A program made the position numbers and the translations under genes. From positions 2,728,001-2,792,000 of the forward strand of contig JANUWF010002061.1 in assembly GCA_026120185.1 (NCBI GenBank): a stretch of DNA of 64,000 nt, written 5' to 3'. Below, one piece after another: positions 22,437-34,249 of the stretch. This stretch comes from Voacanga thouarsii (lineage: Eukaryota; Streptophyta; Magnoliopsida; Gentianales; Apocynaceae). How positions within the stretch are numbered: the first letter of the stretch is position 1; each line of letters starts with the position of its first letter. The notes under the pieces were generated by a model that was not told the DNA's origin, made no database searches, and saw only the letters and a list, made by a program, of their open reading frames with translations.

Positions 22437-25400
22437 AAACTACTCCGACCCGACAGAACCAAAGGCCTTATTATGCTGTAACCTCTTTTTTTTTTTTTAA
22501 GATGGATTCATCGTACATTTGTTTAGTACAAAGGACTGAATTATTAAATCCCTAAATTTATTTTTTTTTCTCCTTAGGATACTCAAAATGTTCTATTGAC
22601 TCAACTGTCTCAATGTATGAAGTAACACATGTTGTTCTTTAGCTTTGATTTGGCTACTATAATTAGTTAGTTGTATGTTTAGTTATGCAGTGGATCCCAT
22701 GGCTTGCCATTCACGATTGCACCATTCAAAGCCGAGAATACTGGGAGTTTGACGGTCAGCTCCTGGCCTTTTTTTTTTTTTTTTAATAATAATTGTAGCC
22801 ATTATCAAGGGGGGACAAAATAATTATATTTGATAAAATAATTTATAAACTACGTGGGAATGTATGATAGGCTAAATTAAGTCATTGGTTCATATTCTAG
22901 AAGAAGTTAAACTTTGGTAGAGAGTAAATTTTTTTTTTTTATCATTTTTTAGTTTAATTAACTATTTTAACAAATTATGATACTTATATCTCATGAAAGA
23001 AAATAATGATACGAGATGCATTAATCTTTCAAAAATTTAAATATATATATAGTTTTTTCTTTTGAATTTTTATTTCCTTTAAATTTGTATAAATTCTATT
23101 TTTATATCTTAATTTTTTAATTTATAACATTATTCTCTATTCTTTTTCCCTTATAACATTATCCCACCAATTTAAGATTTTGGTTCTATTTTGCACCATC
23201 TTGTTTGCTGTTTGCATTTCAAAAAGTTCTTTTTGGTTCATGATTGCCTCGGATCATTTGTCATTTGGCACGGGGACAATTAAACTTTTGTCTTTTACAT
23301 CTTAATAAAAAAGAAAGGCATCAAAATTTCCCATCCCTTCAACTAGGACATCGTTGTACAGCCTCGTTTGCAGCTTAGTTAGCTCTTAGGTAACAAATTT
23401 GTAATTAAAGTGTACGATTTAATTTTCAGCAGTCGCGATATGAGATTTTTACTTTTTCTTATTGAAAGTAAGTTTTTGTGGGTATCGATCACCTCTTGCC
23501 CGAGAATTACTGAGTCACGATGATTTAACCTTCTACACACTTTAAGATTGAATGTGAGAACCCTCTGGGTGAGGAATTTTGCCTTTTGCAGCCAAGGACA
23601 CCGTTATACATACTCTAAAAATCAATCCAAGCAGTTCCTTGCAAATGAAAAAGAAGTTTTTCCCAGCTAATCTTCGTTGCCAAAAAAAAAATATATATAA
23701 CAAATAAATCCATGCATGAAGAAGGAATACAAACATTATCACTAGTTGGCAGCCATGATAATTTAAACACGCCACTAGAAAATACCGTTGGCAGAATGTT
23801 CAAATACCATCAAGTATGATTGTACATTATTCCGTTTAAATCGAGTTTTTAAATCGTTTTGAATTGAAATTTGTATAAAATTCAGTTTATTTTTTAATTT
23901 TTAAAAATAAAAAATAGAAAATAGAAAATTTTATTTTTTAATTAAAAAATATATAATTAATATTAAAATGGTATTAACTTTACAAGATTTTTAATATTTC
24001 GATTAAAATTCTAGTTGATTTTATTTATTTTTATAATTTTTTTTATTTGTTTCGATTTTATCTAAAATTCCTAAAACTGAATCAAAAATCGAAATTGTAA
24101 ACTAAAACCCAACTGAAAAACCGTTTGAACAGTTCCCTCCCCTAGCAACGTGATATTTGATATTGTAATAGGTCAAAAGACGGGCTAAAGGTCGTAGGCA
24201 AAACAAAGACTATTCTCATTTCAAAGCCATTTAATTTCTCAGTGGATAACAGAAGACCGAAGACGATCGATGCCCACTATAAAAGGTTGTTGACGTTGCC
24301 AGAATAGTGTGGTAAAATGTCACTGCATGAGTCTGACTTTGGCAAAACGAGAATTGCAATGCCCGAGAAACGGATACCCAAAGCCGCTGAAAATGCCCAT
24401 CCAAAATGATAACTTCTTTTCAATGTTTTTAGAATTGGATGGGACATCGAACCGAAAAAATTACTGATTTACAATTTAATGGTCCAATCGTAATTGAATC
24501 GTAATTGAACTTGTAATATTATAATTTAAAAAATTAAAAATATAATTATTTTTTTAAAAAAATAATCAATAATATAGTATAATTTAAATCCATAAAGACA
24601 TAGATATTCAAATTCATCATTAAAAGTAGTCATTTTTAGTTTATAACTAACAATCTAACACATTAAAGTAATTTATTAAATTATATAATTTAATTTGTCC
24701 CAAAAAATTACAAAATTATCCCAATTTTTTTTTAAAAAAGAAGTCGGTTTAACCGGTTGGACCGATCGATCCAACACGATTCTCTCAAAAACCATCAATT
24801 TTTGAAAGAATCGATCTGATTGATCAAACCAAACCAGTTGAAGAATCGGTCCATGGTCCGTCCGATTCGATCCGATCCAAATAACAGTGCTTCTGTTTTT
24901 CGGAAGATATTTCTGGAGTTTGCATAAGTCCAATCGTTAAATATTCAAAGGGTTGAATTTTGGTAAAGTTTTTTGACAGTCATATAAAATTTAGAGTGCA
25001 ATTGAATTGATTTTTTACGATACTGATTTAAATTTTGTTTTAATGAAAAAATAAAATTTGTTAGTGAAAATATTGGTAATTTTATTATCCAATTCAACTC
25101 GATTGTAATTTTAATATTTGAGTTTATAAACTTTTTTATTTTAAAAATAAATATAATTTTAATTCTAATATACTTTATTATTAACTTATAAAAGTAAAAA
25201 ACGTGTACGGGATCATTAATTTCTCCTATAGATAGCAATTTAGATGATATCGCGATACATAATCAAATATATCAATTGGCTATTTAAATTCATGCATCAC
25301 CTCTAATTTATTTATTTAGATTCTATTCAATTCAATCCAAGTCTAAATAAATACTCATTTTATCACCTCTGATATCTCTCAAGAAAAACCAATAGTGTAG

Positions 25401-25597
25401 TTTTTTTTTCTGGAACTCTAACTAGTGGAATATTACTAGTAAGGATATTAATCCTCCCAAACCGAAAGAATGGAGTGGCTTTGTTATGCTGCCACGTACA
25501 AGAATTTAATTTTCAGCAAGAAAACAATTAGAAGTCTACATGCCCGTTCAAAGGCCTAAATTTGTGACAGGAGGAGAGTTGCTAGTAAATTTATTAT
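22437..25597. other. Gene-poor intergenic region
   Basis: About 3.2 kb, mostly AT-rich, with a repeat at 23826-24140. The stretch 24720-24870 has alternating GGTTTAACCGGTTGG / ATCGATCTGATTGATC-like words, as often seen in decayed hAT-type elements; minus-strand frames across it are low complexity. No host gene is supported. Confidence 0.5.
23826..24140. repeat. AT-rich dispersed repeat, related to 18970-19313
   Basis: Shares ATATAATTAATATTAAAAT and flanking TTTTTAATT/TGAATTGAAATT words with the block at 18970-19313. The right end reads CCCTCCCCTA, resembling a hAT-type terminus. Termini and target duplication are not resolved. Confidence 0.4.
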
Positions 25598-26212
25598 TAT
25601 TATGATTACTTTCTTCATCTCTATTTATTTGTCATAATTAATTACTTCACATAATTTAAAAATAAATTAATTAAATTTTTAAATTCATACAACTTTATTT
25701 TTATACATTCTAAAAATACATTTAGGTTTAATATTCTCTACAACTACTTCCTCTGTGTTAAAAAAGATGTCAATATAACAAATAGCACACAAATTAAGAA
25801 ATTATTAAAATTTATATGATTATAATAGAAAATGACTATTATATCTCTGAATAAAAATAAATCTTTATTAATTAGATTGGGAATACACACATATTTAATA
25901 GTCAAATATTTATTGCATGGTTGAAAGAGGGGTAAATTATAAATATATATAATAAATACATTCCTGATTTATAAAATTGATAAGTATTTTGGTACAATAA
26001 AAAAAAAATGATTTCTTTTTTAGGATTGATGGAATATTTTCTTGCTTTATTTGCTCAACTTTATCTTTAAAGTTATTACACTCTCATTTTTCAAAGCTAT
26101 TTAATTTAAGGGTATAGTAGTAAAATTAACATTAATAGTGTCTAAATTTTTTTAATGCGACAGATAAAAAAGAATACCAAACAAATAAATAGAGACGGAT
26201 GGAGTATTTTCT
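25598..26212. mobile_element. Stowaway-like MITE region, possibly nested
   Basis: CTTCATCTCTATTTATTTGT at about 25605 is mirrored by ACAAATAAATAGAGACGGAT at about 26183 on the other strand, with ATGGAGTATT beyond it. A second left-type terminus (CTACTTCCTCTGTGTTAAAA) at about 25744 suggests one copy inserted in, or recombined with, another. The interior is AT-rich and non-coding. Confidence 0.45.
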
Positions 26213-26304
26213 TTGAAATTAAATGAAAAATCATCTCATATTTCATTTCATAAATCTCGTCAATCAAAGTATTTTCACTTTTTTTTCCCCTAAACGTGCA
26301 TATA

Positions 26305-27303
26305 CTTTAATCTAAATTATCACTATTGGTCTCATATTAAGAAAATAATGGAAGTTACTTTATCAAACATGAATAATTGATTTGGAAGCAAAACAGTAGT
26401 GTCCTTATTTTGTGCTAAAGTAATCGGATCGAGTTGTTGTCGAAGATTTTTATTTTTATTTTTTTTAAGAGCTAAGCGACAGTTGTCGAAGATTTTCTTT
26501 TAGAAGAAAGAAATTTTTTATTAAAATGTCTGCGAACATTGCGGAAAAATACATCAGATGCAACAAAATGATCTCATACGTAAAGTGTGTTAGTGTATAA
26601 GTTAAACGAAACAAGTAAATAAAATGCGTAATATTTAAATTTATGAACAAATAATACGTTAATATGAAAGTATTCTAATAAAAAACCCTTTAGCCATACA
26701 AGGAGAGAGCTAAAGCTTGCAAAATCATCCTCGTTGTTAGACCGAATTCTTTTAATGAAGAGTTGACAATCATTCTTTAAAGTAATATTTATAAATCTCT
26801 TGTTGTGATATAAGTACAATTCTTCAATGAAAGTTATCATCTTTGCATAGAAAGGGAAAGTAGCCACATTAATACGATGCAACATTATAGCAAATATCAT
26901 TTATTTATCATCCCACACAATAACACTAACGATGTACCTTCGAGACCCAATGTTACATTTACAATATATTTCAGACGTCCTAATATTGATGGTACCATTT
27001 GTTATTCTCCTTTTGAGAGTTCATGCATGTATTATTTAGAATCTTAAAAATTACCATATTTGAGGCATTATGATACACATCCATATATTCTTAAAAAAAT
27101 GTATATATGGGACCAATAATCGTTGTTAAATCAAAACATCTTGATTCAACAGCATAGTTGATTATCCTTTAATCTAAATTATCATTACTGGTCTCATATT
27201 AAGAAAGGAATGGGAGTAACTTTATCAAACATACTTGATTTGGAACCAAAATGGTAATTTCCTTATTTTGTACTGAAGTAATCAAGTAAGAGTTGTCGAA
27301 GGT
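26305..27303. repeat. Pair of about 137-bp direct repeats flanking an RNase H-like fragment
   Basis: The block beginning CTTTAATCTAAATTATCA at 26305-26442 recurs at 27167-27303, ending GTTGTCGAAG in both. By eye the copies are roughly 85% identical. They lie 862 bases apart in direct orientation. The enclosed sequence carries, on the minus strand, a remnant of an RNase H-like domain. This could be a degraded retroelement with terminal repeats or a local duplication. Confidence 0.7.
26574..26960 (-). pseudogene. RNase H-like (RVT_3-type) domain remnant
   Basis: The minus-strand reading holds AIMLHRINVATFPFYAKM, ITFIEELYL, then FINITLKNDCQLFIKRIRS and a later VLFVHKFKYY. This matches the order of the plant RNase H-like domain: the AE-A-REGL helix, the I-L-E-D-C strand and the V-H-R strand. 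The usual acidic residue in the D-C motif is kept (NDC), but the A-E-A position is changed. Upstream of 26900 the match continues in another frame (VSVIVWDD). There is no start and no rest of a protein. Likely a fragment of a LINE or a retroposed RNase H-like gene; not functional. Confidence 0.5.
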
Positions 27304-28093
27304 ACTTGTGTAGCTCTTACAAGTTGCTAGGGTGATTGGTGACCATGCCTTTTTTTTTTTTTTTTTTTGAGAATTACAATATACACTAAGAGTATAAATT
27401 TATGTATTGAATATTCTTTAAATTTTTTTAAGTTGATAATGTTTATATTGATTTTTAATCATTAATTAAATATTTAACTATTAAATTATTATTTACATAA
27501 ATAAATTACATATTAAAAATATTTATACTTAGTTAAATTAATATTTTGTCATAATAAATAATTACAGTTGGATCTAGTAAATCTACGAAAAAATATGTAC
27601 ATAATGCATTTCTAGAATTTTTACAAACACTACAAAAATTGGCCAAAAGTAATTAATTACTTCCTATATTCACATTTGAATATATATAATTCTATTCAAA
27701 ATTAATTTAAATTTAAATATCTAAATTGGATTGACTGAGTATATCCAGACAGTTTTTTTTTGAAAATTTATTTTTAAGTTAAATATATAACTCTATTGGA
27801 CTATCCTTATATTGGTGTTTCCTTTATTCGTAGATCAATAAATTATCCAACTCATTTACTTGCTTCGTTTGATTTACATGCTAATACACCTTATGTTTAA
27901 TATAAAATTTTCTTTCTAAAAAATACAGTTATGCACTTGCATTAAAAAAAAAAAAATCCCTGTAAATACTATTGGTTGGTTCCCCACGCAAATTTCTCCC
28001 GCGAAACCGTACAACAGATCTCCGAAGAAGATGCCCGGGAAATAAAATCGAACTTATAACCGCTAACCAACACTGGAAATTACAGCAGGGAAA
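27304..28093. other. Intergenic, 5' flank of the MYG1-like gene
   Basis: AT-rich without coding signal up to about 27960; the last 130 bases are more GC-balanced and probably contain promoter and 5' UTR. A long T run is at about 27351-27369. No clear TATA position can be assigned. Confidence 0.4.
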
Positions 28094-31000
28094 ATGTTTC
28101 GAGGGTGCGCCGCGTTGCTTCAAAGGCTCACCCACGCTGTTTTCGGAGGTCACGGCGTTGTTGGGACTGCCGATTGGTTCAATAACACCAGGTCTTACAC
28201 AGGTGTCGCCGTCGCCGTCGCCGTCGCCGGCGGTTCTTTACGCAAGTCGACGCGAGTGGGCACTCACAATGGCAACTTTCATTGCGACGAAGCTCTCGGT
28301 TGCTTTATGATTAGGCTTACCAACAAGTTCTCAAATGCACAAATTGTCCGCACCAGCGACCCCCAGGCAGGTTTTGAAGCTTTGCTCTCAATTTTCCTGT
28401 GTATATCATATATATGCACTAATTTTGAAGAAAGTTTTTCTAGGTTCGGGGGAGCTTGACGCGGTGCTTGATGTTGCAGGGGTATATGATCCCACCAGAG
28501 ACCGTTATGATCATCATCAGAAAGCTTTTGCTGAGGTTTTTGATCATGGCTTTGCCACTAAATTGAGTAGTGCCGGCCTTGTCTATAAGGTATTCCAACC
28601 CTCTTCGGCTAATTCATTTTCTTCAGCTCACTTACTCAGTTTTATGTTTTCAAGTTATTTTATGATGCTTCTTTGATTTTGTTTAAGACAAGGAATACTG
28701 CAAAATTTCTGGCCTTTAAGAGGAAAAAAGGTTATTTAAGGGGCGGTAGAAACTTTTTCAGTTCGCTTCAGTTAGGAATTGAAGGAACCAGAGTGAAGAA
28801 AATCCTAAATCACAAATTTCTTTTTGCAGCATTTTGGAAAGGAGCTGGTTGCTAAGGAGGTTCAGCTCGCTGAAGGACATCCAGATGTACATAGATTATT
28901 CTTGAGGTGTATATAGATTATTTACAAGAATCTCATTGAGGTGTATATATATATATATATACACATCTCTATGCCATGATGTTCCTTAATGATCTGCATA
29001 CATGATTTATGCTACCAGTTTGCTATTCAACTGGACAATGCAAGCCCTCATTCCAACTTCTCTGTTCAACTTCAAAAGCTGTGTTTATCCAAGAACAAAT
29101 GCAGCCTTAACCCACATCTTTACTGTCATTCCAAAGAATTAGTTGCATACTATTGTTTTGTTGTGTAAAACCTCGCTCGTTCAAACTTCCAATTGCCCAC
29201 AAATTGTTTCCTCTTCATCCCCCTCCTGAAACGCAAGACACAAGAAATTCATGATGATTTAATCCTGTTTATTGTTGTTGATTTATGCCAGGAAACAACT
29301 GCTAACTGAAACAAGTGCACTAGGTATATGAAAATTGCATTCCTACTGGGACAAGTTAGTCTAGTCCTTCAAACATAAACAAGATGGTCTCATTTTAATA
29401 GTGTGTTATTTATAACCTGAAAGTTGGAATTGTCCTTTTGCTACTTTCAAAAACAACTTGAAAATAAAGGTAATGCAATATATCTATGTTGAAAGATTTG
29501 ATGAAGTCTCATAAATCTCTTAATAAGTAAAATGCGAGGAAAGGTGACAGTTACTGCTAATTATGCTACAGCTCTAAGGTTTTGTTAGTTGTATATCAAT
29601 ATTTACTAAAATAGTTTCTTTGACAGGCAGTTGATGCTATTGACAATGGAATGAATCAATATGACATAGATCAACCTCCAAGATTTATGAACAACACAAA
29701 CTTGTCGTCGAGAGTTGGAAGATTGAATCTGGATTGGACTGATCCTGATCAATCCTCCAGACATGAGAATGAAGCCTTCCAACATGCAATGATGATAGCT
29801 GGGAAGGAATATTTGGAGGTTATATTTTCTTGAACTCCCTGGTGCAATTAACGAGGCTAATGTTTGGCCCTGAAGTTCTTTTTAAAACAAAGGTAACAAA
29901 TTGTTAGTTTTTCCTTCATTACAAACTGCAATTAGATGCTTCACATAAGACATGCTAATGAATAAAGATTTTGGTATTCTTTTCTACAGAGCATTCAGTT
30001 TCATGCTAAATCATGGTTGCCAGCTCGATCAATTGTCATGGAATGTCTAGCTGCAAGAGAAGAGATTGATCCCAGTGGAGAAATCATTGTGCTAACCAGA
30101 TCTTGCCCTGTAAGTGCGAACTGGTTCTTTCAAGTATGAACTGAATGAAAAAGTATTACTTATCCAATTCTATCTAGCTTGAACTGCTATATCCAATTTC
30201 TGCAAATGGTGTCCTATTGGTGGTCTATTCTATGTTTCTTTCATCATATATCAACAATGCTGAGGTCCTATGCTCGAAATTACATTTAGTTGCTTTTCTT
30301 TCAGTGGAAGCTTCACATATTTGAGCTTGAGGAAGAAATGAAATCGATCCTTCCATTAAGTATGTGATTTACCAGGTACTCCTCATATTCAGTGACGTTC
30401 TTTATTCTTCAGCCATAATGGGAAATATGTGGTATACTGTCTTTTAATTTTAGAAAGAATGTATGTTCACTGATCTTGTTTTACTAGGATGGACGTACAA
30501 CTCCATGCTACGCCTAAAATTTCAGACATTTGTGATTTTGCCATTAGAAAAAAGTTGTTTTTTAAGTATAAACCTAACAGAAGAAAGGTTGTGTCCCCCT
30601 GAAATTTATGAGAAAATTTTGATTTGTCTTCCTAATAGATGCTTGTATAGATTTGCCTCACTAATGTAAACCTGGGTCCATCCATGCTGTTATTCAAGAG
30701 CCAATGCATGGAAGGATGGCTGGGATATATAACATTTCTTTTTATTCTTAATTTTCTAGTCTCTTAACAACAATGGTAGTTCTGATCTCATCAGACAGAA
30801 TCCTTTTTGTGTTTTGGGTAAGTGGAGCTTCTTTGTTTTTTGAGTCAAGGGTTGCACCGAAGATAACATAGTTCATGATTTTTTGAAAAAGAAACTAGTA
30901 ATTGCAAAAAAAATTTCATTCTTATCATTTATGTACTCTTTTGTAGGATGACCGAAGTGAAAATTGGCGTGCACAAGCTGTTGCAATCTCAACTGAAAAT

Positions 31001-31207
31001 TTTGAAAGTCGAAAACCTGTACCATCTCTATGGAGGGATCTGACTGATGAAGAGCTTTCTGAGGCTGCGGGAATTCCTGGCTGTCTTTTTGTTCACATGA
31101 GTGCGTTCATAGGTGGAAATAGAACTTATGAGGGAGCTCTTTCCATGGCAAGGCTTCTTTTATGGCTTAAACAACAAGTATGTTATGTAAAAGATATTCT
31201 AACTTAA
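28094..31207 (+). CDS. MYG1: MYG1-type DHH-family exonuclease gene with two reading-frame breaks (probable pseudogene or error-bearing allele)
   Basis: Exons read: 28094-28370, 28444-28589, 28830-28940, 29627-29818, 29990-30109, 30305-30375, 30947-31207. Family landmarks: an N-terminal presequence with a GTCGCC repeat, HNGNFHCDEALGCFMIRL, DAVLDVAGVYDPTRDRYDHH (the DHH motif), KLSSAGLVYK, AVDAIDNGMNQYD, GRLNLDW, QFHAKSWLPARSIVM, WKLHIFELEEEM, DDRSENWRAQAV and GCLFVHMSAFIGG. Known: MYG1 is a 3'-5' RNA exonuclease of nucleus and mitochondria. Oddities: the conserved frame in exon 3 meets TAG at 28914-28916, beside a duplicated donor-like TTGAGGTGTATAT. In exon 6 one base is missing before KYVIYQ-like codons, so the direct frame stops at TGA (30364-30366). 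The final exon reads past the usual C-terminus. Identity is firm; function is doubtful. It converges on the rhodanese gene. Confidence 0.82.
28203..28231 (+). repeat. GTCGCC hexanucleotide repeat in MYG1 exon 1
   Basis: GTCGCC is repeated about four times and encodes an alternating Val-Ala run in the presumed mitochondrial presequence. Repeats of six keep frame when they expand, so length variation here would be tolerated. Confidence 0.8.
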
Positions 31208-31947
31208 TATCGATTTTCCACTGCACCAGGATATCAAGTGCTTTCCTCTTCTCACAAGGCGGAGACATTCAATTTTTGAATTCTTGGTTTAACCAACATT
31301 AGCGGGGTTCATTGGTCCTTCCTGACTCTGAAGCTGTGGATAGCTGATTGTCTGGCATACCAGCAGTAATGATCTTTGGCTTCTGAATTAAGTGCTCAAA
31401 ACATTACTTTATAAGAGGTAATTTTTCAATCTTTAATTTTGCTATGTAATTACTGTTTGATTAATGTATGGAGATCTCTAGAGCTCCTGAAATAGAGCAA
31501 GTAGCTACTCCCTCCCAAATTTGTTATATTAGGATGGTCTTGTAAATAAAATTCTAACATTTATCAACTATTTGTCAATTTTCTGCCTGTGTCTTCTTTT
31601 TGGTGTGCAATGTATCTTTGATTTGCAGCTTTGATCCATGTGATTTGGTTAGCATGTTTAAACTATTTTTTTCTTAGCCAGTAAATTCAATTTGCTTTTC
31701 ATAAAATTTCTTTTAAACTTGGTTCTGAACTTCACACGTTTCTCATGTCCTCCATCCATTTCTTAGCAATGCTGTTGGTTTACTTAGGATCCTTGACAAT
31801 CAAGAAAAAGAAAGACCCCCCCCCACAAAAAAAACACATCGGATGCACATCCTGTATTTAGGAATTCACGACTAGACAATAATTGTCTCCTCCAATAGGC
31901 ACCAATAAGGTGGTTCAATAACAATATGGCACACTTTCAAGTAAATT
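31208..31947. other. Convergent 3' regions of MYG1-like and rhodanese genes
   Basis: No gene seen. 31506-31545 begins CTACTCCCTCCCAAATTTGT, like one end of a Stowaway MITE, but no partner end was found. A C-run and an A-run lie at about 31817-31834. Confidence 0.45.
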
Positions 31948-34249
31948 TCATTCTTCAGAAACCACTGGTAATTCTTCTTTAAACCAGTTATACAGTCCTC
32001 CTTCTAAGTGGTAAACATTGGAATATCCATTCAGAACCAGTAAATAAGCTGCTATGAGTGACCTGCAGGAAGTAAGATAAGTAATTGGTTACCTATCCTC
32101 CCTATAATGTGTGTATATTCTTTATTGAAGTTTAAACTGTTTTGAACTTTGTCTATTCCTTCTTCCCCCAACCCCCTTCTTTTTTGCCCAACTTATTGGC
32201 AAATAATTCTACTCTGGAATCGGAAAGAGGAAACACATCATAAATCTGCAGAGTATAAAAAAATACTAAGTATAAACCTTGACTGTTGCCCTTCTGGAAG
32301 ATTTTGTGATGGTTTCATTGTGCCACCAGAGGAGCAAGCTACTATAACTTTTGCATTCTTATCTATTTTCGATTCCACACCTGCTTTCAAAAGCCAAACA
32401 ATTAGTGCTCACCTAAGGATTTTGACTATAATCCTAACTGAAAAGAGGTGATTAAAAAAAAAAAAAATCATACTTTTTATGAACTCAGGGTTTTCTTCTG
32501 TCCCTTGGAAGATGCCAAAAAATGCAAATGCCAGCCTCCTGGCAATGTCCCATGCCGTCCACTCCTTTATAAGCCTATATACTTGAACATTAATTGCACC
32601 TGCTGGATGAGCCTATGGCCAGAAATAGTTAGCCACACTAAGCCTATTATTGTCGTAAGTAACCTAACCAAGTTGAAGCCAACCAATGAGCATGCTTTGA
32701 TAAAGATTTTTGAACTTCGAATTCAAAATTTTTCATGAGTTTATCCATATGCTTCATGAAGATGAGATGTAGCACAGATTAGTAAGCACGTTCAGTTGAC
32801 ACATGTCACAAAATCTAGTCAGCTTCCATCTTAGGACCCTCTGTTGGAGACCTGCCTAACCTAATGTGCCTAGCCCTCTTGACTGCTGTAATACATGCAT
32901 CATATGCCATGGAAGGGGTTGATTCCAAAGTAGAGATCAGAATTTATGATCCTCAACTCTTTGGAGTGGGTATTTTTGCCTTTCTGTATCTCTACTTTTA
33001 GCTTCGACTAGTTTGGCTACTAGTTTTGAAGAAGTTGCATGGTTTAAAGACTTGGGGAAATGAAAAAGGCGGAGAAAACTGACCTCTTTGAACTCTGCTT
33101 CTGGGCGTACATCAAGGATCACAAAGTTGTTTTCTTTCTGAAGTCGCAATGCTTCTTTCACGTCCACACTCCTAACCTAAACAATTTTGCCTTGTTAGAC
33201 CTCAATCAAACTTTTATTCAGGTCTATGATAGCTGGCAGTTTGCGAAGTTTTCTTTTATAATGTCCAAAACAATTTACATGCTGATCCCATAAATCTGAA
33301 ACTCAAAGGTTTTGTCATTCAAGTTATTCTTGTTTTCTCAAGATAAAGTTCAGCTTATTCTTTTTTCATCATATATGCTTCTCTAGTTATTCAAGTTGGA
33401 AGTAATTTACATTGCCAACTGTAGTGCAAAAGTATTTGTTAAGTGGTGATTGTGAGCTCAAAATATGCCCCTTGACCCTAAATTTGAGAAAATCTAAGTG
33501 CTTCAAAAATATATATTCTTGGGAAGTTATCCTAGATATGTGATGGTAGTTATCCATATAAACATAAACTGATACGATCACAACTGCATCCTCCAGAAAT
33601 GCCATGAATGTCCATAGTTGTTTGCGGTTGTCGGAAAGGGGTCAGGGGCAGAAACTGCTGCCACTAATCTGGGATTATTTATTTATTTATTGGTATGTTG
33701 TTGGGGAGGGGGGGAGGAGGGGGAAGGGAGGGAATTCATACGAAGTTTTGTGCAGATTTTTAGTTTACAGCTTTCATTGGGAGTTCCATCATCTCAGAAA
33801 ATGGCTTCACTGCTGCTCATTTGCTTTTTACTGTCACAGAGAGAGGGAGAGCACTTACCCTTTTCTCTAGCAAATACTTTCGCTTAGTTGACCAGTCTTC
33901 TTCAGCTAATCCCTCCAATAGCAAAGAAATTACTCAGAGCAAGTTTGCTAAAGTTTTTCTTGCAAATAATCAAATTATGTGTTTGTATTGCTTGTTAGTA
34001 ACAGATCTATTGATCAAGGGAGAATTAACAAATACCTGGTGATTTTGCAGGCTTGGTTGCTGCACTTCGAATTCTGAGGACCCCAGAGCTTGAGGAATTT
34101 CTCCGCCTCATGGATCTTACGGCTATGGGAGTTGAGCAACAGTAACTAACTTCATTTGTATAATATGGATTGTGTGCAAGGCGTGTGGAATGCAAGCTGT
34201 GGCATAAGGAGGAAGATGACTGGTGTGTGACTGAAATAATGGCGGACAT
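31948..34249 (-). CDS. STR14: Chloroplast rhodanese-like domain protein, STR14 type, six exons
   Basis: Minus-strand exons: 34036-34249, 33859-33905, 33084-33176, 32474-32612, 32278-32380, 31948-32062; all junctions are GT-AG and in phase; 711 nt, 236 residues. The N-terminus is Ser/Arg-rich and acidic-poor, as in a plastid transit peptide (ending near RIRSAATKPAKSP). The rhodanese domain follows: VRSVDVKEALRLQKENNFVI, LDVRPEAEFKE, AHPAGAINVQVYRL, IKEWTAWDIARR, GTEENPEF, then the active-site loop VIVACSSGGTMKP with its cysteine, NLPEGQQSRSLIAAYLL and NVYHLEGGLYNWFKEELP. Known: rhodanese-fold sulfurtransferases; Arabidopsis STR14 (At4g27700, from memory) is plastid-predicted. An alternative start 12 codons upstream (34285) is possible; I prefer the second Met because a cTP-like Ser-rich stretch follows. 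The gene is intact. Confidence 0.9.

Noticed and set aside
24676..24933. 85-codon minus-strand frame
   Set aside because: It covers GGTTTAACCGGTT/ATCGAT-type repetitive words typical of transposon ends, so it is unlikely to be a gene.
31506..31545. Possible Stowaway MITE terminus (CTACTCCCTCC)
   Set aside because: No inverted partner or TA-bordered second end was found within the expected distance.
33084..33176. A stand-alone short gene at the rhodanese exon 3 frame
   Set aside because: The frame is open beyond the exon only by chance; splice sites and phase join it to the other five STR14 exons.
34052..34144. Plus-strand stretch reading LVAALRILRTPELEEFLRL as a possible last exon of the MYG1 gene
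   Set aside because: The minus strand here is exon 1 of the rhodanese gene, with a correct donor and phase; MYG1 proteins end shortly after GALSMAR in exon 7.
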